Under the pieces are notes generated by a model that worked only from the letters and a program-made list of their open reading frames with translations, was not told where the DNA came from and searched no databases. Positions 37,065 to 46,367 of a stretch of 64,000 bases of DNA are shown here, one piece after another. The position numbers and the translations under genes were made by a program. Where the stretch lies: assembly GCF_015645465.1 (NCBI RefSeq), contig NZ_JADOEL010000001.1:62001-126000 (forward strand), given 5' to 3'. The stretch is from Herminiimonas contaminans. GTDB taxonomy: Bacteria; Pseudomonadota; Gammaproteobacteria; Burkholderiales; Burkholderiaceae_D. Position 1 is the first letter of the stretch. Every line of letters begins with the position of its first letter.

Positions 37065-38219
37065 ATGAAATGTGCATTGGTAGGTTCGCGCTATTTCGGC
37101 GCCTTGGTATTTGAGACGCTGCGCAAGGAAGAAGGTATCGAATTCACCAGCATCGTCGCGCCGTCGGAAGATGACCGCCTGGCACAAGCAGCGCGCGCTG
37201 CCGGTGTACCGCTGCATATCATGGAAAACCCGCGCTTCGTGCCGGGTGAAGCCATTGCCGAAGGTACCGACGTCATCCTCGCCGCCCACACCCATGCCCG
37301 CGTCAGCGATGAAGCATTGGCCCGCGCCCGCCTCGGCGGTATCGGTTATCACCCTTCCCTGTTGCCTAGACACCGTGGCATAGCCGCAGTCGAATGGACC
37401 ATACTCGAAGGCGACCCTATCGCTGGCGGCTCCATCTATCACCTGGCCGACGGTTGGGATGCAGGTGCGATCGCGGCGCAAGACTGGTGCTTCGTCGAAA
37501 AAGGCGAAAGCGCACGTGAACTGTGGGAGCGTGCACTCGCACCTATGGGCCTGAAACTGTTGAGCCAGGTCATCCACTACGCAGCGGAACACAATGCACT
37601 GCCAGCGTTTGAACAAGACCAGCGCTTCGCCACCAAGGCACCGATGATCCGTCGCTCGGTCGTATTGGCAGAAGAAGTCGAATCCAATACCGTAGCCCTC
37701 ATCGTTTCCATCGTCGGCACCGATCGTCACGGCATCGTGCGTTCGCTGGCAGAACGTGCAGAACGCTACGGCGCAAACTGGGCCGCCAGCCGTATGACAC
37801 GCCTGGCCGGTGAATTCGCCGGTATGGTGCACTTCGAAGTGCCACGCGAAAATGCTGAAGCCTTGACCAACGCATTGCGCAGCCTGGATTCCAGCGGCCT
37901 GCAAGTAGTCGTGGCGAAGAGCGATGGTGCCAATCTGTCCGACTCGATCAAGAGCGTCGAGCTTGAGCTGGTCGGCGACGACCGCGTCGGCATCGTCAGC
38001 AGCCTGACCAAGATGCTGGCCGAGCGCAATATCAGCATCGAGAGCATCCACACCGAAATCGTACGCAGTGGTGTCTCCGGCAAGCAAACCTTTAAAATCG
38101 GTGCGCACCTGCTGGTACCAGGCAAGCTGTCGATCGATGAGCTGCGTCAGGAACTGGGCGCACTGGCCCACGAAATGACAGTCGATATCGCCCTCGGTGA
38201 GAAGCCTGCAGCAGCCTGA
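37065..38219 (+). CDS. formyltransferase-like domain fused to two ACT domains
   Basis: A 384-residue fusion. Residues 1-205 follow the formyltransferase fold (MKCALVGSRYFG; YHPSLLPRHRG with the catalytic His; the GDPIAGGSIYHLADGWDAG stretch). Residues about 215-380 hold two ACT domains of the GcvR type (LIVSIVGTDRHGIVRSLAER and LELVGDDRVGIVSSLTKML). Fmt-type formylation needs a second C-terminal domain that is replaced here, so it is not methionyl-tRNA formyltransferase. Amino-acid (glycine or serine) control of a folate-linked reaction is a reasonable guess. The next gene is a serine/alanine-glyoxylate type aminotransferase. Confidence 0.85.
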   Translation: MKCALVGSRYFGALVFETLRKEEGIEFTSIVAPSEDDRLAQAARAAGVPLHIMENPRFVPGEAIAEGTDVILAAHTHARVSDEALARARLGGIGYHPSLLPRHRGIAAVEWTILEGDPIAGGSIYHLADGWDAGAIAAQDWCFVEKGESARELWERALAPMGLKLLSQVIHYAAEHNALPAFEQDQRFATKAPMIRRSVVLAEEVESNTVALIVSIVGTDRHGIVRSLAERAERYGANWAASRMTRLAGEFAGMVHFEVPRENAEALTNALRSLDSSGLQVVVAKSDGANLSDSIKSVELELVGDDRVGIVSSLTKMLAERNISIESIHTEIVRSGVSGKQTFKIGAHLLVPGKLSIDELRQELGALAHEMTVDIALGEKPAAA

Positions 38220-38416
38220 GACTGAAATCCGCCGGATTGGCATTCCGACATGCCAAATAACTAATTAAGTTGTAATTCGGCGGACATTCTGAGCATTAAC
38301 CAGAGTTCAGCGCGCTACTTTGGTAAAATCTCTCCTTTTCGGCATTTCATGCCTTTTGTGGCCTGGCCAGGTAATCCCTGTTCAGGCCGAATTTCTTTAT
38401 TATTGCTGGAGCAAAC

Positions 38417-39544
38417 GTGCCAGGTCTATTACCCAACGTCGATCCCGACGGTCTTCTTGAATACTCCGTCGTCTACACAGATCGCGCGATCAATCACATG
38501 TCCGAACGCTTCCAAGGCGTCATGCGTGACATTTCCAAGACTTTAAAACATGTCTACAAGGCGCAATCCGCCATCGTCATGCCAGGTAGCGGTACCTTCG
38601 GCATGGAAGCGGTTGCCCGTCAGTTCGCAACCAAGCAGCAATGCCTGATCCTGCGCAACGGCTGGTTCAGCTATCGCTGGACCCAGATCCTGGACACCGG
38701 CAGCATCCCTGCCGCGACCACAGTATTGAAAGCACGCCAGCTGGAAGATTCGGCACAAGCACCATTCGCACCGGCACCTATCGCTGAAGTCGTTGCGACC
38801 ATTAAAGAAATCAAACCGGCAGTCGTATTTGCACCGCACGTAGAAACCGCTTCCGGCATCATGCTGCCAGACGACTACCTGCGCCAGGTTTCGGATGCCG
38901 TGCATTCGGTAGGCGGCTTGTTCGTACTCGACTGCATCGCTTCCGGCACCATCTGGGTCGACATGCAAGCGACCGGCGTTGACGTCCTGATCAGCGCACC
39001 GCAAAAAGGCTGGAGCGCTTCCGCTGGTTGCGCCTTCATCATGCTGAGCTCCCTCGCCCGCGAAAAAATCGAATCCACGCAAAGCACCAGCTTCGCTTGC
39101 GATCTGCGCAAATGGCTGCAAATCATGGAATCGTACGAGCAAGGTGCAGTGGCTTACCACACCACCATGCCGACCGATGCACTGACCATCCTGCGTGGCG
39201 TGATGGAAGAAACCGCTGCATATGGTTTCGACAAAGTCCGTGCCGAACAACAGGAGCTGGGCGACAAGGTACGCGCACTGCTGACCTCCAAAGGCTACAA
39301 GAGCGTGGCAGCCGAAGGCTTCCAGGCTCCAGGCGTAGTCGTCAGCTACACCAACGACGACGGCATCCAGTCGGCCAAGAAATTTGTCGCAGCCGGTTTG
39401 CAAACCGCAGCTGGCGTGCCATTGCAATGCGATGAACGCCCAGACTTCAAATCCTTCCGCGTCGGCCTGTTCGGCCTCGACAAGCTGCACAACATCGAAC
39501 GCACGGTAGCCAATCTGTCCAAAGCTCTGGACACCTTAGGCTAA
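38417..39544 (+). CDS. class V aminotransferase (alanine/serine-glyoxylate type)
   Basis: A 375-residue PLP enzyme of fold type I, class V. The start is GTG (38417). Visible parts: MPGSGTFGMEAVARQF for the cofactor phosphate, LDCIASGTIWVDM with the Asp that pairs with the PLP nitrogen, and SAPQKGWSASAG with the Schiff-base Lys. It probably moves an amino group between alanine or serine and glyoxylate or pyruvate. The upstream formyltransferase-ACT gene is in the same direction, 197 bases away with its own likely promoter. Confidence 0.88.
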   Translation: MPGLLPNVDPDGLLEYSVVYTDRAINHMSERFQGVMRDISKTLKHVYKAQSAIVMPGSGTFGMEAVARQFATKQQCLILRNGWFSYRWTQILDTGSIPAATTVLKARQLEDSAQAPFAPAPIAEVVATIKEIKPAVVFAPHVETASGIMLPDDYLRQVSDAVHSVGGLFVLDCIASGTIWVDMQATGVDVLISAPQKGWSASAGCAFIMLSSLAREKIESTQSTSFACDLRKWLQIMESYEQGAVAYHTTMPTDALTILRGVMEETAAYGFDKVRAEQQELGDKVRALLTSKGYKSVAAEGFQAPGVVVSYTNDDGIQSAKKFVAAGLQTAAGVPLQCDERPDFKSFRVGLFGLDKLHNIERTVANLSKALDTLG

Positions 39545-39617
39545 AACCTGCGTACCTCGCTATCGATCATGCGTGATGGAATTCAGCCATCACGCATGCG
39601 ATAGTTCCCATCCAAAC

Positions 39618-39986
39618 ATGTACAAGAATTTATTGATGTCGCTCGCGCTCAGCGTACTGGCTTCTACCAGCCACGCAGCAGGTGACGTCGCCGCTGGCAA
39701 ACGCGTATTTGCCAAATGTGCGAATTGCCATCAGGTAGGACCATCTGCACGCGGCAACTTTGGTCCGCAATTGAATGGCATCGTGGGACGTACTGCAGGC
39801 ACGACCAAAGACTATAAGTATTCCAAGGCGATGAGTTCTTCGCGCGTGGTATGGACCGAGGCCAACCTGCGTGCCTTCATTAAATCGACAGATGATGTAG
39901 TGCCGGGTAACAAGATGCGCTTTTTCGGCATCAGTGATGAGAAGCAGCTGACCGACTTGCTGGCTTATCTGCAAACCTTCAAATAA
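39618..39986 (+). CDS. small class I cytochrome c
   Basis: A 122-residue exported cytochrome c of the c2/mitochondrial type. The signal peptide ends SHAA; the heme site is CANCH, followed by GPQLNGIVGR, and the axial Met is in PGNKM. It carries electrons in the periplasm. The ATG 39618 gives a good signal peptide (MYKNLLMSLAL); the longer frame from 39573 is less likely. It ends 16 bases from the convergent hydrolase gene. Confidence 0.88.
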   Translation: MYKNLLMSLALSVLASTSHAAGDVAAGKRVFAKCANCHQVGPSARGNFGPQLNGIVGRTAGTTKDYKYSKAMSSSRVVWTEANLRAFIKSTDDVVPGNKMRFFGISDEKQLTDLLAYLQTFK

Positions 39987-40001
39987 ACAGGCGTCAGCAA
40001 A

Positions 40002-40553
40002 CTAGTTGCAGCTGGGATGCACCATGTCCAGCAAGGTCTGTAACTGGCGCAAGCCCTGCTCCCAATCACCCAGATTGGATTCCGCATTGATATGTCCGAG
40101 TGCACCCGCACTGAGGAAACCGCAACCCCAGATATCAGCCCAGTAAGCCGCACGATTGCTTGCCATCCACGGATCATTGCTGCTGCCGATGACGATGGAC
40201 GGACATGGCAGGCGCGCATCGCGCAAGATGTCATCGACCCCGAACTTTTCCGGATCGGCCGGTGCGACCAACAAGGCTCCTGCCAGGTCAAAGCGACCAT
40301 GACTCGCTGCCTGCATGGTGGTGAGACAACCAAAGCTGTGCGCGACGATCAGCGTAGGCTGATCCGACTCACTCAGGACTTCGGTCATGCGCTGCGCCCA
40401 GCGTGTCAGGTCGGGTTGCGACCAATCGTCCTGCACGACGCGCTGGAAGCCGGGATACAAACGTTCCCAGCGTGATTGCCAATGTTCGGGGCCGCTGCCG
40501 TGCAAGCCCGGCACCACCAGTACGCGATAATCGGATAAATAAGGAAGGGTCAT
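40002..40553 (-). CDS. RBBP9/YdeN-type alpha/beta hydrolase
   Basis: A 183-residue serine hydrolase of the RBBP9/YdeN group: VVPGLHGSGPEHWQSRWE at the start, nucleophile in AHSFG, Asp in GSSNDPWM and His in GHINAES. Its start overlaps the degenerate EAL gene stop by 4 bases, so it is the last gene of the minus-strand sulfonate operon. The substrate is unknown. Confidence 0.88.
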   Translation of the reverse strand: MTLPYLSDYRVLVVPGLHGSGPEHWQSRWERLYPGFQRVVQDDWSQPDLTRWAQRMTEVLSESDQPTLIVAHSFGCLTTMQAASHGRFDLAGALLVAPADPEKFGVDDILRDARLPCPSIVIGSSNDPWMASNRAAYWADIWGCGFLSAGALGHINAESNLGDWEQGLRQLQTLLDMVHPSCN

Positions 40554-41395
40554 GATTCCAGGCCTGCCGTCGCAATTGCTTCCGGCTCGCTCGCATCCTG
40601 CGCAAAGCTAGCCTTGGGTTGATCCCACAAATAACCCTGCGCCAGTATGGTTTGTTGTGCCTGGGCACCCAGCTTGCGCAGCTTGTCGTAAATCTGGCTT
40701 GATTCTACACGTTTGAAAACCAGCTTCACATTCTTCTCACCTGCCACGCTGAGCAAGTCCAGGGTAGCGGCTTCATCGGTGATTTCTCGCACGTCAACCT
40801 TAATCACATCCGGCTGCACCTGCTCCAGCAGATCCAGCCCCTGGCGCGCATTCGCAGCATTCACTGCCAGGCGGAAACCATTGCGGCGATAGTTGTCAGC
40901 AACATAGTTCAGCAGCCAGGCCTGATCCGGCTGGATCAGCGGCAATTGCAAAACGATTTTCTTGTGCGGCAAACCGAGTACATCGAGTATGCGGCGGAAT
41001 GACATGCCGTGATTGCTATCGACCGCTGCCAGCAGGCGCGCGTGCACGCTGAGGTAGAGGTCGTAATCCACCATTTCCGGCTGACGATAGAAATTGACCG
41101 CATGCAGCAGGCGGCACAATCTATCCAGTTCTATCGATTGTTCATCGGTGGCGCCAGTATCCAGCAATTTCCAGATACTCAGGCCGGTGTCATTCTTGGA
41201 ATAGCTGCGCATGAAACCCTGCACACCGATGATGCCGCCTGATTCTGGCGTGCGTATCGGCTGGAAGGCACTGGTCAGCGTGGAATTGAAGTAGCGTCCG
41301 TGGGCACGTCCCTGCTGGTCCAGCCACAAGCTACTGTCGGCCTGGGGCGCCGCATGCAGGCGCGATAAGTATTGTTGCAAGGCGGGGAAAGTCAT
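40550..41395 (-). CDS. degenerate EAL-domain protein in the sulfonate operon
   Basis: A 281-residue soluble protein with the fold pattern of an EAL domain (about 35-260) but missing catalytic residues: the EALxR motif reads VQGFMR, the Glu of the E-T/L-E strand reads VLQLPL, and the Asp pair of DDFG reads VNAANARQG. Parts that hold the fold remain (VIKVDVREI, VFKRVESS, LAQGYLWDQPK). It therefore probably binds, or once bound, c-di-GMP or a protein rather than hydrolysing it. It lies after ssuF and overlaps the hydrolase gene by 4 bases. Confidence 0.82.
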   Translation of the reverse strand: MTFPALQQYLSRLHAAPQADSSLWLDQQGRAHGRYFNSTLTSAFQPIRTPESGGIIGVQGFMRSYSKNDTGLSIWKLLDTGATDEQSIELDRLCRLLHAVNFYRQPEMVDYDLYLSVHARLLAAVDSNHGMSFRRILDVLGLPHKKIVLQLPLIQPDQAWLLNYVADNYRRNGFRLAVNAANARQGLDLLEQVQPDVIKVDVREITDEAATLDLLSVAGEKNVKLVFKRVESSQIYDKLRKLGAQAQQTILAQGYLWDQPKASFAQDASEPEAIATAGLES

Positions 41396-41475
41396 ACTGC
41401 TCTTCCTTGATCATCAAGGAGACATCTGAAAGCGCCTGCGCCCATCGCAGGCACGCTTTCAGAAGCGCCTTAGGT

Positions 41476-41694
41476 TCATAACAGTTTGGCGAGCGACACT
41501 TCAGTCGCTTTCACCAGTGCCACCACTTCAGTACCGATCTTCAATTCCAGATCCTTGACCGAGCGTGTGGTGATGACCGAAGTCACGATACCGGCTGGTG
41601 TTTCCACATCGACTTCCGAGACGACCGGGCCTTCGATAATGGTGCTGATTTTTCCTTTGAATTGATTACGTGCGTTGATTTTTTCGATGCTCAT
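41476..41694 (-). CDS. ssuF: single-TOBE molbindin-like protein of the sulfonate operon
   Basis: A 72-residue TOBE/Mop domain (INARNQFKGKISTIIEGPVVSEVDVETPAG). Proteins of this size bind molybdate or similar oxyanions as oligomers. Pseudomonas ssu operons carry such a gene, called ssuF, after ssuB, just as here; it is needed for sulfonate use there by an unclear mechanism. TTTCCTT before the minus-strand ATG is a good ribosome site (AAGGAAA). Confidence 0.88.
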   Translation of the reverse strand: MSIEKINARNQFKGKISTIIEGPVVSEVDVETPAGIVTSVITTRSVKDLELKIGTEVVALVKATEVSLAKLL

Positions 41695-41739
41695 GCTATT
41701 TCCTTCGTGTGGGTTAAAAATGTATTTCGATCAAACAAG

Positions 41740-42573
41740 TTAAACGGCCCAGGCAAACTGGTTCACTGTTTTCAGCAGCGAAACATCGCCCAGGGAAGAA
41801 TCATCAGCGTCAGCCGAAGGCGGAATCTGCAATACATGTGCGAGAATTCTTTCTTCCAGCTGCGCAAAAACAGCGTTACCACGCGCACGTGGTCGTGCCA
41901 GCGGTATGCGTTCATCCAGTGTGATACGACCGTCTTCGATCAGCACCACGCGATCTGCCAGGGCAATCGCTTCCTGTACATCGTGCGTCACCAGCAAGGC
42001 CGTAAAGCCACGCTTTTGCCACAAGGTTTCTATCAATTGCTGCATCTCGATACGCGTCAATGCATCGAGTGCACCCAGCGGCTCATCCAGCAATAACAAT
42101 TCAGGGTCATGCACCAGCGCACGTGCCAGCGCCACGCGCTGACGCTGGCCACCGGAGAGGACGGCAGGCCATTCACCGGCACGCTCTTCCAGCCCGACCT
42201 GACGCAAGGCTTGCAGCGCATCGTCTTTCTTCGGCAGACCGAGTGCGACGTTGTCGAGCACACGCTTCCATGGCAGCAGGCGCGAGTCCTGGAACATGAT
42301 GCGGGTTTCCGGCGCTGTCTTGCCATCGCCAAAAGTCAGCGTGCCGCTGTCTGCTGTTTCCAGTTCAGCCACCAGGCGCAGCAAGGTACTTTTACCGCAA
42401 CCACTGCGACCAACGACAGCGACGAATTCGCCCGGCTCCAAGGTCAGTTCGATCGCTTTCAGTACTTCACGACCGCCATAGGATTTGTACAGGCTCTCAA
42501 CCGCAACGCGGATGCCACGGCGCGTCTCCGGCGCAGTAGATAGCGTTTGCTGTTCTGTTTGATTAATTTGCAT
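41740..42573 (-). CDS. ssuB: aliphatic sulfonate ABC transporter ATP-binding protein
   Basis: A 277-residue ABC ATPase. Walker A is GRSGCGKST, the signature is [15 protein letters not shown], Walker B is [12 protein letters not shown], and the switch His is in VTHDVQEA. It powers sulfonate uptake with SsuC (upstream, 9 bases away) and SsuA. The C-terminal tail beyond the ATPase is short. Confidence 0.93.
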   Translation of the reverse strand: MQINQTEQQTLSTAPETRRGIRVAVESLYKSYGGREVLKAIELTLEPGEFVAVVGRSGCGKSTLLRLVAELETADSGTLTFGDGKTAPETRIMFQDSRLLPWKRVLDNVALGLPKKDDALQALRQVGLEERAGEWPAVLSGGQRQRVALARALVHDPELLLLDEPLGALDALTRIEMQQLIETLWQKRGFTALLVTHDVQEAIALADRVVLIEDGRITLDERIPLARPRARGNAVFAQLEERILAHVLQIPPSADADDSSLGDVSLLKTVNQFAWAV

Positions 42574-42582
42574 GGACTGTCC

Positions 42583-43413
42583 TTAGTGACGGTAACCAGG
42601 ATGCCAACGCAACCAGTAACCTTCCAGCGTGCGCGATACCACGTCAGCCAGCTTTCCCAGCAAGGCATACAGCAGGATGCCTACCAGCACGATGTCGGTT
42701 TGCAGGAACTCACGCGCATTCATCGTCATGTAACCGATGCCGGATTGCGCCGAGATGGTTTCTGCCACGATCAGCAATACCCACACCAGACCCAGCGAAA
42801 AGCGCACACCAACCAGGATCGAAGGCAAGGCACCTGGCAGAATCACATCGCGATACAACGACCAGCCTGACAAGCCATAACTCTTGGCCATCTCGATCAA
42901 GCCTTTGTCGACCGAGCGTATGCCGTGGAAGGTATTCAGATACACAGGAAAGAACACCCCCACTGCGACCAGGAAAATCTTCGAGGTTTCTTCTATGCCG
43001 AACCACAGGATGACCAGTGGTATCAAAGCCAGCGCCGGAATATTGCGTATCATCTGCAAGGTGGTATCCAGCAATGTCTCTGCCGTCTTGAAGGTACCGG
43101 TCAGCAAACCCAGCAACAAACCCAGTCCGCCACCGACCGCGAAGCTGGTAGTGGCACGCCACAAGCTAACCTTGACGTGGGTCCACAACTCGCCGGACAG
43201 TGCCAGCTCCCATGCTGCTTTCGCTACTGCAAACGGCTCCGGCAAGATGCGGCTGGAGAGCCAGCCGATTTGCGATGCAAATTGCCACACACTGATCAAC
43301 AGTACAGGTACTATCCACGGCACCAGCTTTTTCAGACCGCTGGCACGCCAGCTTGATGGCGTCCTGGCTGCGGCAGTGCTGCCGGTAGCGAGATTAGGGA
43401 GAACGGCACTCAT
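42583..43413 (-). CDS. ssuC: aliphatic sulfonate ABC transporter permease
   Basis: A 276-residue inner-membrane permease with about six helices and the coupling motif GLSGWSLYRDVILPGALPSILVG split as usual for this family (EAA loop near residue 185). It lies between ssuD and ssuB in the minus-strand operon. Family members carry alkanesulfonates, nitrate or taurine; neighbours decide for sulfonates. Confidence 0.93.
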   Translation of the reverse strand: MSAVLPNLATGSTAAARTPSSWRASGLKKLVPWIVPVLLISVWQFASQIGWLSSRILPEPFAVAKAAWELALSGELWTHVKVSLWRATTSFAVGGGLGLLLGLLTGTFKTAETLLDTTLQMIRNIPALALIPLVILWFGIEETSKIFLVAVGVFFPVYLNTFHGIRSVDKGLIEMAKSYGLSGWSLYRDVILPGALPSILVGVRFSLGLVWVLLIVAETISAQSGIGYMTMNAREFLQTDIVLVGILLYALLGKLADVVSRTLEGYWLRWHPGYRH

Positions 43414-43422
43414 CAGGATTCC

Positions 43423-44577
43423 TTAGCTCTGTGAAACTTTAGGCAGGATGTCATTGGAAATAACTTCACCGAATGGGCCGGTCAAGACCGCCTCACCCGA
43501 ACGCTCCCGGCCTTTACCGAGCAACGGGAATACCAATTCGGCAAAGCGATATGACTCCTCCAAATGCGGATAGCCGGACAGGATGAAGGTTTCGATACCG
43601 AGATCGGCATATTCCTGCATACGTGCGGCGACCGTTTCCGGGTCACCCACCAAGGCGGTACCTGCGCCACCACGTACCAGTCCGACCCCGGCCCACAGAT
43701 TAGGTGATACTTCGAGCTTGTCCTTTTTACCGCCATGCAATGCCGCCATGCGGCGCTGGCCTTCCGAATCCATCTTGTTGAACGAAGCCTGTGCCCGCGC
43801 GATCAGATCGTCATCGACGTACTTGATCAATTCATCGGCGGCTTTCCATGCCTCTTCATTGGTTTCGCGCACGATCACGTGCAGGCGTATGCCGAACTTC
43901 AAGGTACGACCGTGTTTAGCGGCACGTGCACGCATGTCGGCAATTTTTTCCGCCACGGCAGCCGGTGGTTCACCCCAGGTCAGGTAGACATCCACCTGTT
44001 CTGCAGCCAATTCATGCGCTGCTGGTGACGAGCCGCCGAAGTACAGCGGCGGATATGGTTTTTGTACTGGCGGGTACAAGGTCTTCGCGCCCTTGACCTG
44101 TATATGCTTGCCGGCGAAATCGTAGCCTGCATCACCGCCCTCACCAGACAGGGAGGCGCGCCATACTTTCAGGAACTCATCGGTGATTTCGTAACGCTCG
44201 GAATGGCTCGCATGCAGGCCATCAGCTTCCAGTTCAGCCTGATCACCGCCGGTCACGACATTGATCAACAAACGGCCTTTCGACAAACGATCGAAAGTAG
44301 CGGCCATGCGCACGGCCAGACCTGGTGTACTCAAACCCGGGCGTACCGCGACCAGGAATTTCAATTGTTTGGTTACTCCGATCAGGCTCGATGCGGCCAC
44401 CCATGCGTCTTCGCACGAACGACCGGTCGGCAGCAATACGCCGTCGTAACCCAGCGTATCTGCCGATACAGCGACCTGTTTCAAATAATCGAAATCAACC
44501 TGACGCGCACCTTTGGAGGTACCCAGATAACGACTATCGCCATGTGTCGGCAAAAACCAAAATACATTCAAACTCAT
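43423..44577 (-). CDS. ssuD: FMNH2-dependent alkanesulfonate monooxygenase
   Basis: A 384-residue bacterial luciferase-like enzyme that cleaves alkanesulfonates to sulfite and aldehyde. The start [17 protein letters not shown] is diagnostic, and [13 protein letters not shown] and [23 protein letters not shown] follow in the right order. Reduced flavin comes from SsuE, encoded two genes upstream. Confidence 0.95.
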   Translation of the reverse strand: MSLNVFWFLPTHGDSRYLGTSKGARQVDFDYLKQVAVSADTLGYDGVLLPTGRSCEDAWVAASSLIGVTKQLKFLVAVRPGLSTPGLAVRMAATFDRLSKGRLLINVVTGGDQAELEADGLHASHSERYEITDEFLKVWRASLSGEGGDAGYDFAGKHIQVKGAKTLYPPVQKPYPPLYFGGSSPAAHELAAEQVDVYLTWGEPPAAVAEKIADMRARAAKHGRTLKFGIRLHVIVRETNEEAWKAADELIKYVDDDLIARAQASFNKMDSEGQRRMAALHGGKKDKLEVSPNLWAGVGLVRGGAGTALVGDPETVAARMQEYADLGIETFILSGYPHLEESYRFAELVFPLLGKGRERSGEAVLTGPFGEVISNDILPKVSQS

Positions 44578-44624
44578 GATCTCATTCCTTCAAACAAACT
44601 GGCGCTAGCGCCGTGCTGCATTAC

Positions 44625-45605
44625 TTAACGCTTGGCCGAAACCAGCGCATCCTTGACTGTAATTTTTTTCGGGATCAGTTTCAGATTGCTGAATACATCG
44701 GCAATCTTTTGCTGTTCTGCGATGACTTCTGCGGTCACTGGCTTGACGCCATATGAATAACGTCTCGCTGCCAGTTCCACGCTAGGCTGGTCGAGGCCGG
44801 TCTGGGCTGCCAGGATATTCGTGACTTCTTTCAGGTTCTTGCTGCTCCACTGGTCTACCTGATCCAGTTCGTCCAGCAGGATGGAGATAATTTTGGGGTT
44901 CTTCTCTGCGTAGCCACGCGATGCCAAGAAGAACTGGTGATTCGCAACGATGCCGCTACCGTCAGTCAGTACGCGTGCGCCGATTTGCTTTTCTGCTGCG
45001 GCCAGGAACGGATCCCAGATCACCCATGCATCGACGCTGCCGCGCTCAAACGCTGCACGTGCATCGGCCGGAGCGAGGAAAATGGTTTCGATATCCTTGT
45101 AATCGAGACCTGCTTTTTCCAGTGCCTTGACCAGCAGGTAATGCACGTTCGAACCTTTGTTCAATGCGACCTTTTTACCTTTGAGATCGGCCACGGTTTT
45201 CAGTGTCGAGTTCTTCGGCACGATGATGGCTTCGCTGGTAGGCGAAGGCGGCTCATTGCCGACATACACGAGGTCCGCACCTGCAGCCTGGGCAAAGATA
45301 GGTGGCGCTTCACCGACGGTACCGAAGTCGATGCTGCCTACATTCAGGCCTTCCAGCAAGACCGGGCCGGCCGGGAATTCTGTCCATTTCACTTCTATGT
45401 TTTCTGCTGCCAGGCGCTTCTCGAGCGAGCCGCGGCCTTTCAGGATGACCAGCGTGCCGTACTTCTGATAACCAATACGTAATACCGTTTTGTTTTGTGC
45501 ACCAGCAAAATTCGGCAAACCGATGCTGAGTGCACCTACTGCTGCCGCTGACAAATATCCCAGGGTGCGGCGCTTGGCCTGACGCTTATCGTTCGCATTG
45601 CTCAT
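44625..45605 (-). CDS. ssuA: aliphatic sulfonate-binding protein
   Basis: A 326-residue periplasmic binding protein. The basic N-terminus (KRQAKRRTLGYLS) and hydrophobic stretch ending FAGAQ make a signal peptide, possibly Tat-like though without the full twin-Arg consensus. The mature part has the family marks RIGYQKYGTLVILKGRGSLEKRL and VAYVGNEPPS-like YVGNEPPSPTSEAI. I start at MSNANDK (45605), preceded by AAGGAAAACGAC. It hands sulfonates to SsuBC. Confidence 0.92.
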   Translation of the reverse strand: MSNANDKRQAKRRTLGYLSAAAVGALSIGLPNFAGAQNKTVLRIGYQKYGTLVILKGRGSLEKRLAAENIEVKWTEFPAGPVLLEGLNVGSIDFGTVGEAPPIFAQAAGADLVYVGNEPPSPTSEAIIVPKNSTLKTVADLKGKKVALNKGSNVHYLLVKALEKAGLDYKDIETIFLAPADARAAFERGSVDAWVIWDPFLAAAEKQIGARVLTDGSGIVANHQFFLASRGYAEKNPKIISILLDELDQVDQWSSKNLKEVTNILAAQTGLDQPSVELAARRYSYGVKPVTAEVIAEQQKIADVFSNLKLIPKKITVKDALVSAKR

Positions 45606-45752
45606 GTCGTTTTCCTTGTTATGCAAAATTTTGAGAAAAAGTTTCCCCATCGGTGCCGTAGCACCGATTTTTTTCAAACTACCGGATAGATATTTGTGCG
45701 GCTAAACTGCTGCTTTGGCTAACTGCGCAGCAGCGTTCAAACTAACGCTCGA

Positions 45753-46343
45753 TCAAACACTGCAACGCACGCTGGAGAAAGGAATCGAGTCGAACTCGTT
45801 GAGTGCTACTTCATTCAGCGCAGACAAGCTGGCAGAGAGGTTCTCTATGCCATCGCTTACGCGCTTGGCTATCGCCGGGTCCAGAGTCAAGCCCTGCTCT
45901 GCAGACCAGTTGATCTGCAGGTCTGTCGCATAAATGCTCGGCAATACATGCTTGGCATCCAGCGCCGACAACACAGGACGCAAACCGTAATCGAGGGCCA
46001 GCATATGAGACTGGCTGCCACCTGTCGCCAGGGGCAAGACCAGCTTTCCACGCAAGCCATCCTGTGGCAGCAAGTCGAGGAAGGCTTTCAGTATTCCGCT
46101 ATACGCCGCCTTGTAGACCGGCGTAGCAATCACAACTGCATCCGCCTGCGCGACTTGTTCCCGTGCCACCCGCAACAACTCATCATTGAAATCTGCATGC
46201 ACCAGTGCCTGGGCAGGCAAATCACGTACATGCAGCTTCACATAACGATGTCCCAGCAGTGCCAGTCTTTCGCCTACGTGATGCAGCAAGCGGGTAGAAC
46301 GTGATGGTGTTGAAGGACTACCCGCGAGCAACAAAATATTCAT
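45753..46343 (-). CDS. ssuE: NAD(P)H-dependent FMN reductase of the sulfonate system
   Basis: A 196-residue flavodoxin-like reductase (LLAGSPSTPSRSTRLLHHV; ATPVYKAAYSGILKAFLDLLPQDGL, the SsuE pattern). It supplies FMNH2 to SsuD. It follows sbp by 24 bases on the minus strand, which joins sulfate and sulfonate uptake into one operon. Confidence 0.93.
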   Translation of the reverse strand: MNILLLAGSPSTPSRSTRLLHHVGERLALLGHRYVKLHVRDLPAQALVHADFNDELLRVAREQVAQADAVVIATPVYKAAYSGILKAFLDLLPQDGLRGKLVLPLATGGSQSHMLALDYGLRPVLSALDAKHVLPSIYATDLQINWSAEQGLTLDPAIAKRVSDGIENLSASLSALNEVALNEFDSIPFSSVRCSV

Positions 46344-46367
46344 TTCTGTTCCAAAGAATGATGCAGA

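Noticed and set aside
36975-38243. 422-residue open frame opposite the formyltransferase-ACT gene
   Set aside because: Its composition (rich in Cys, His, Gln) is that of an antisense shadow, and the plus-strand frame has real domain motifs throughout.
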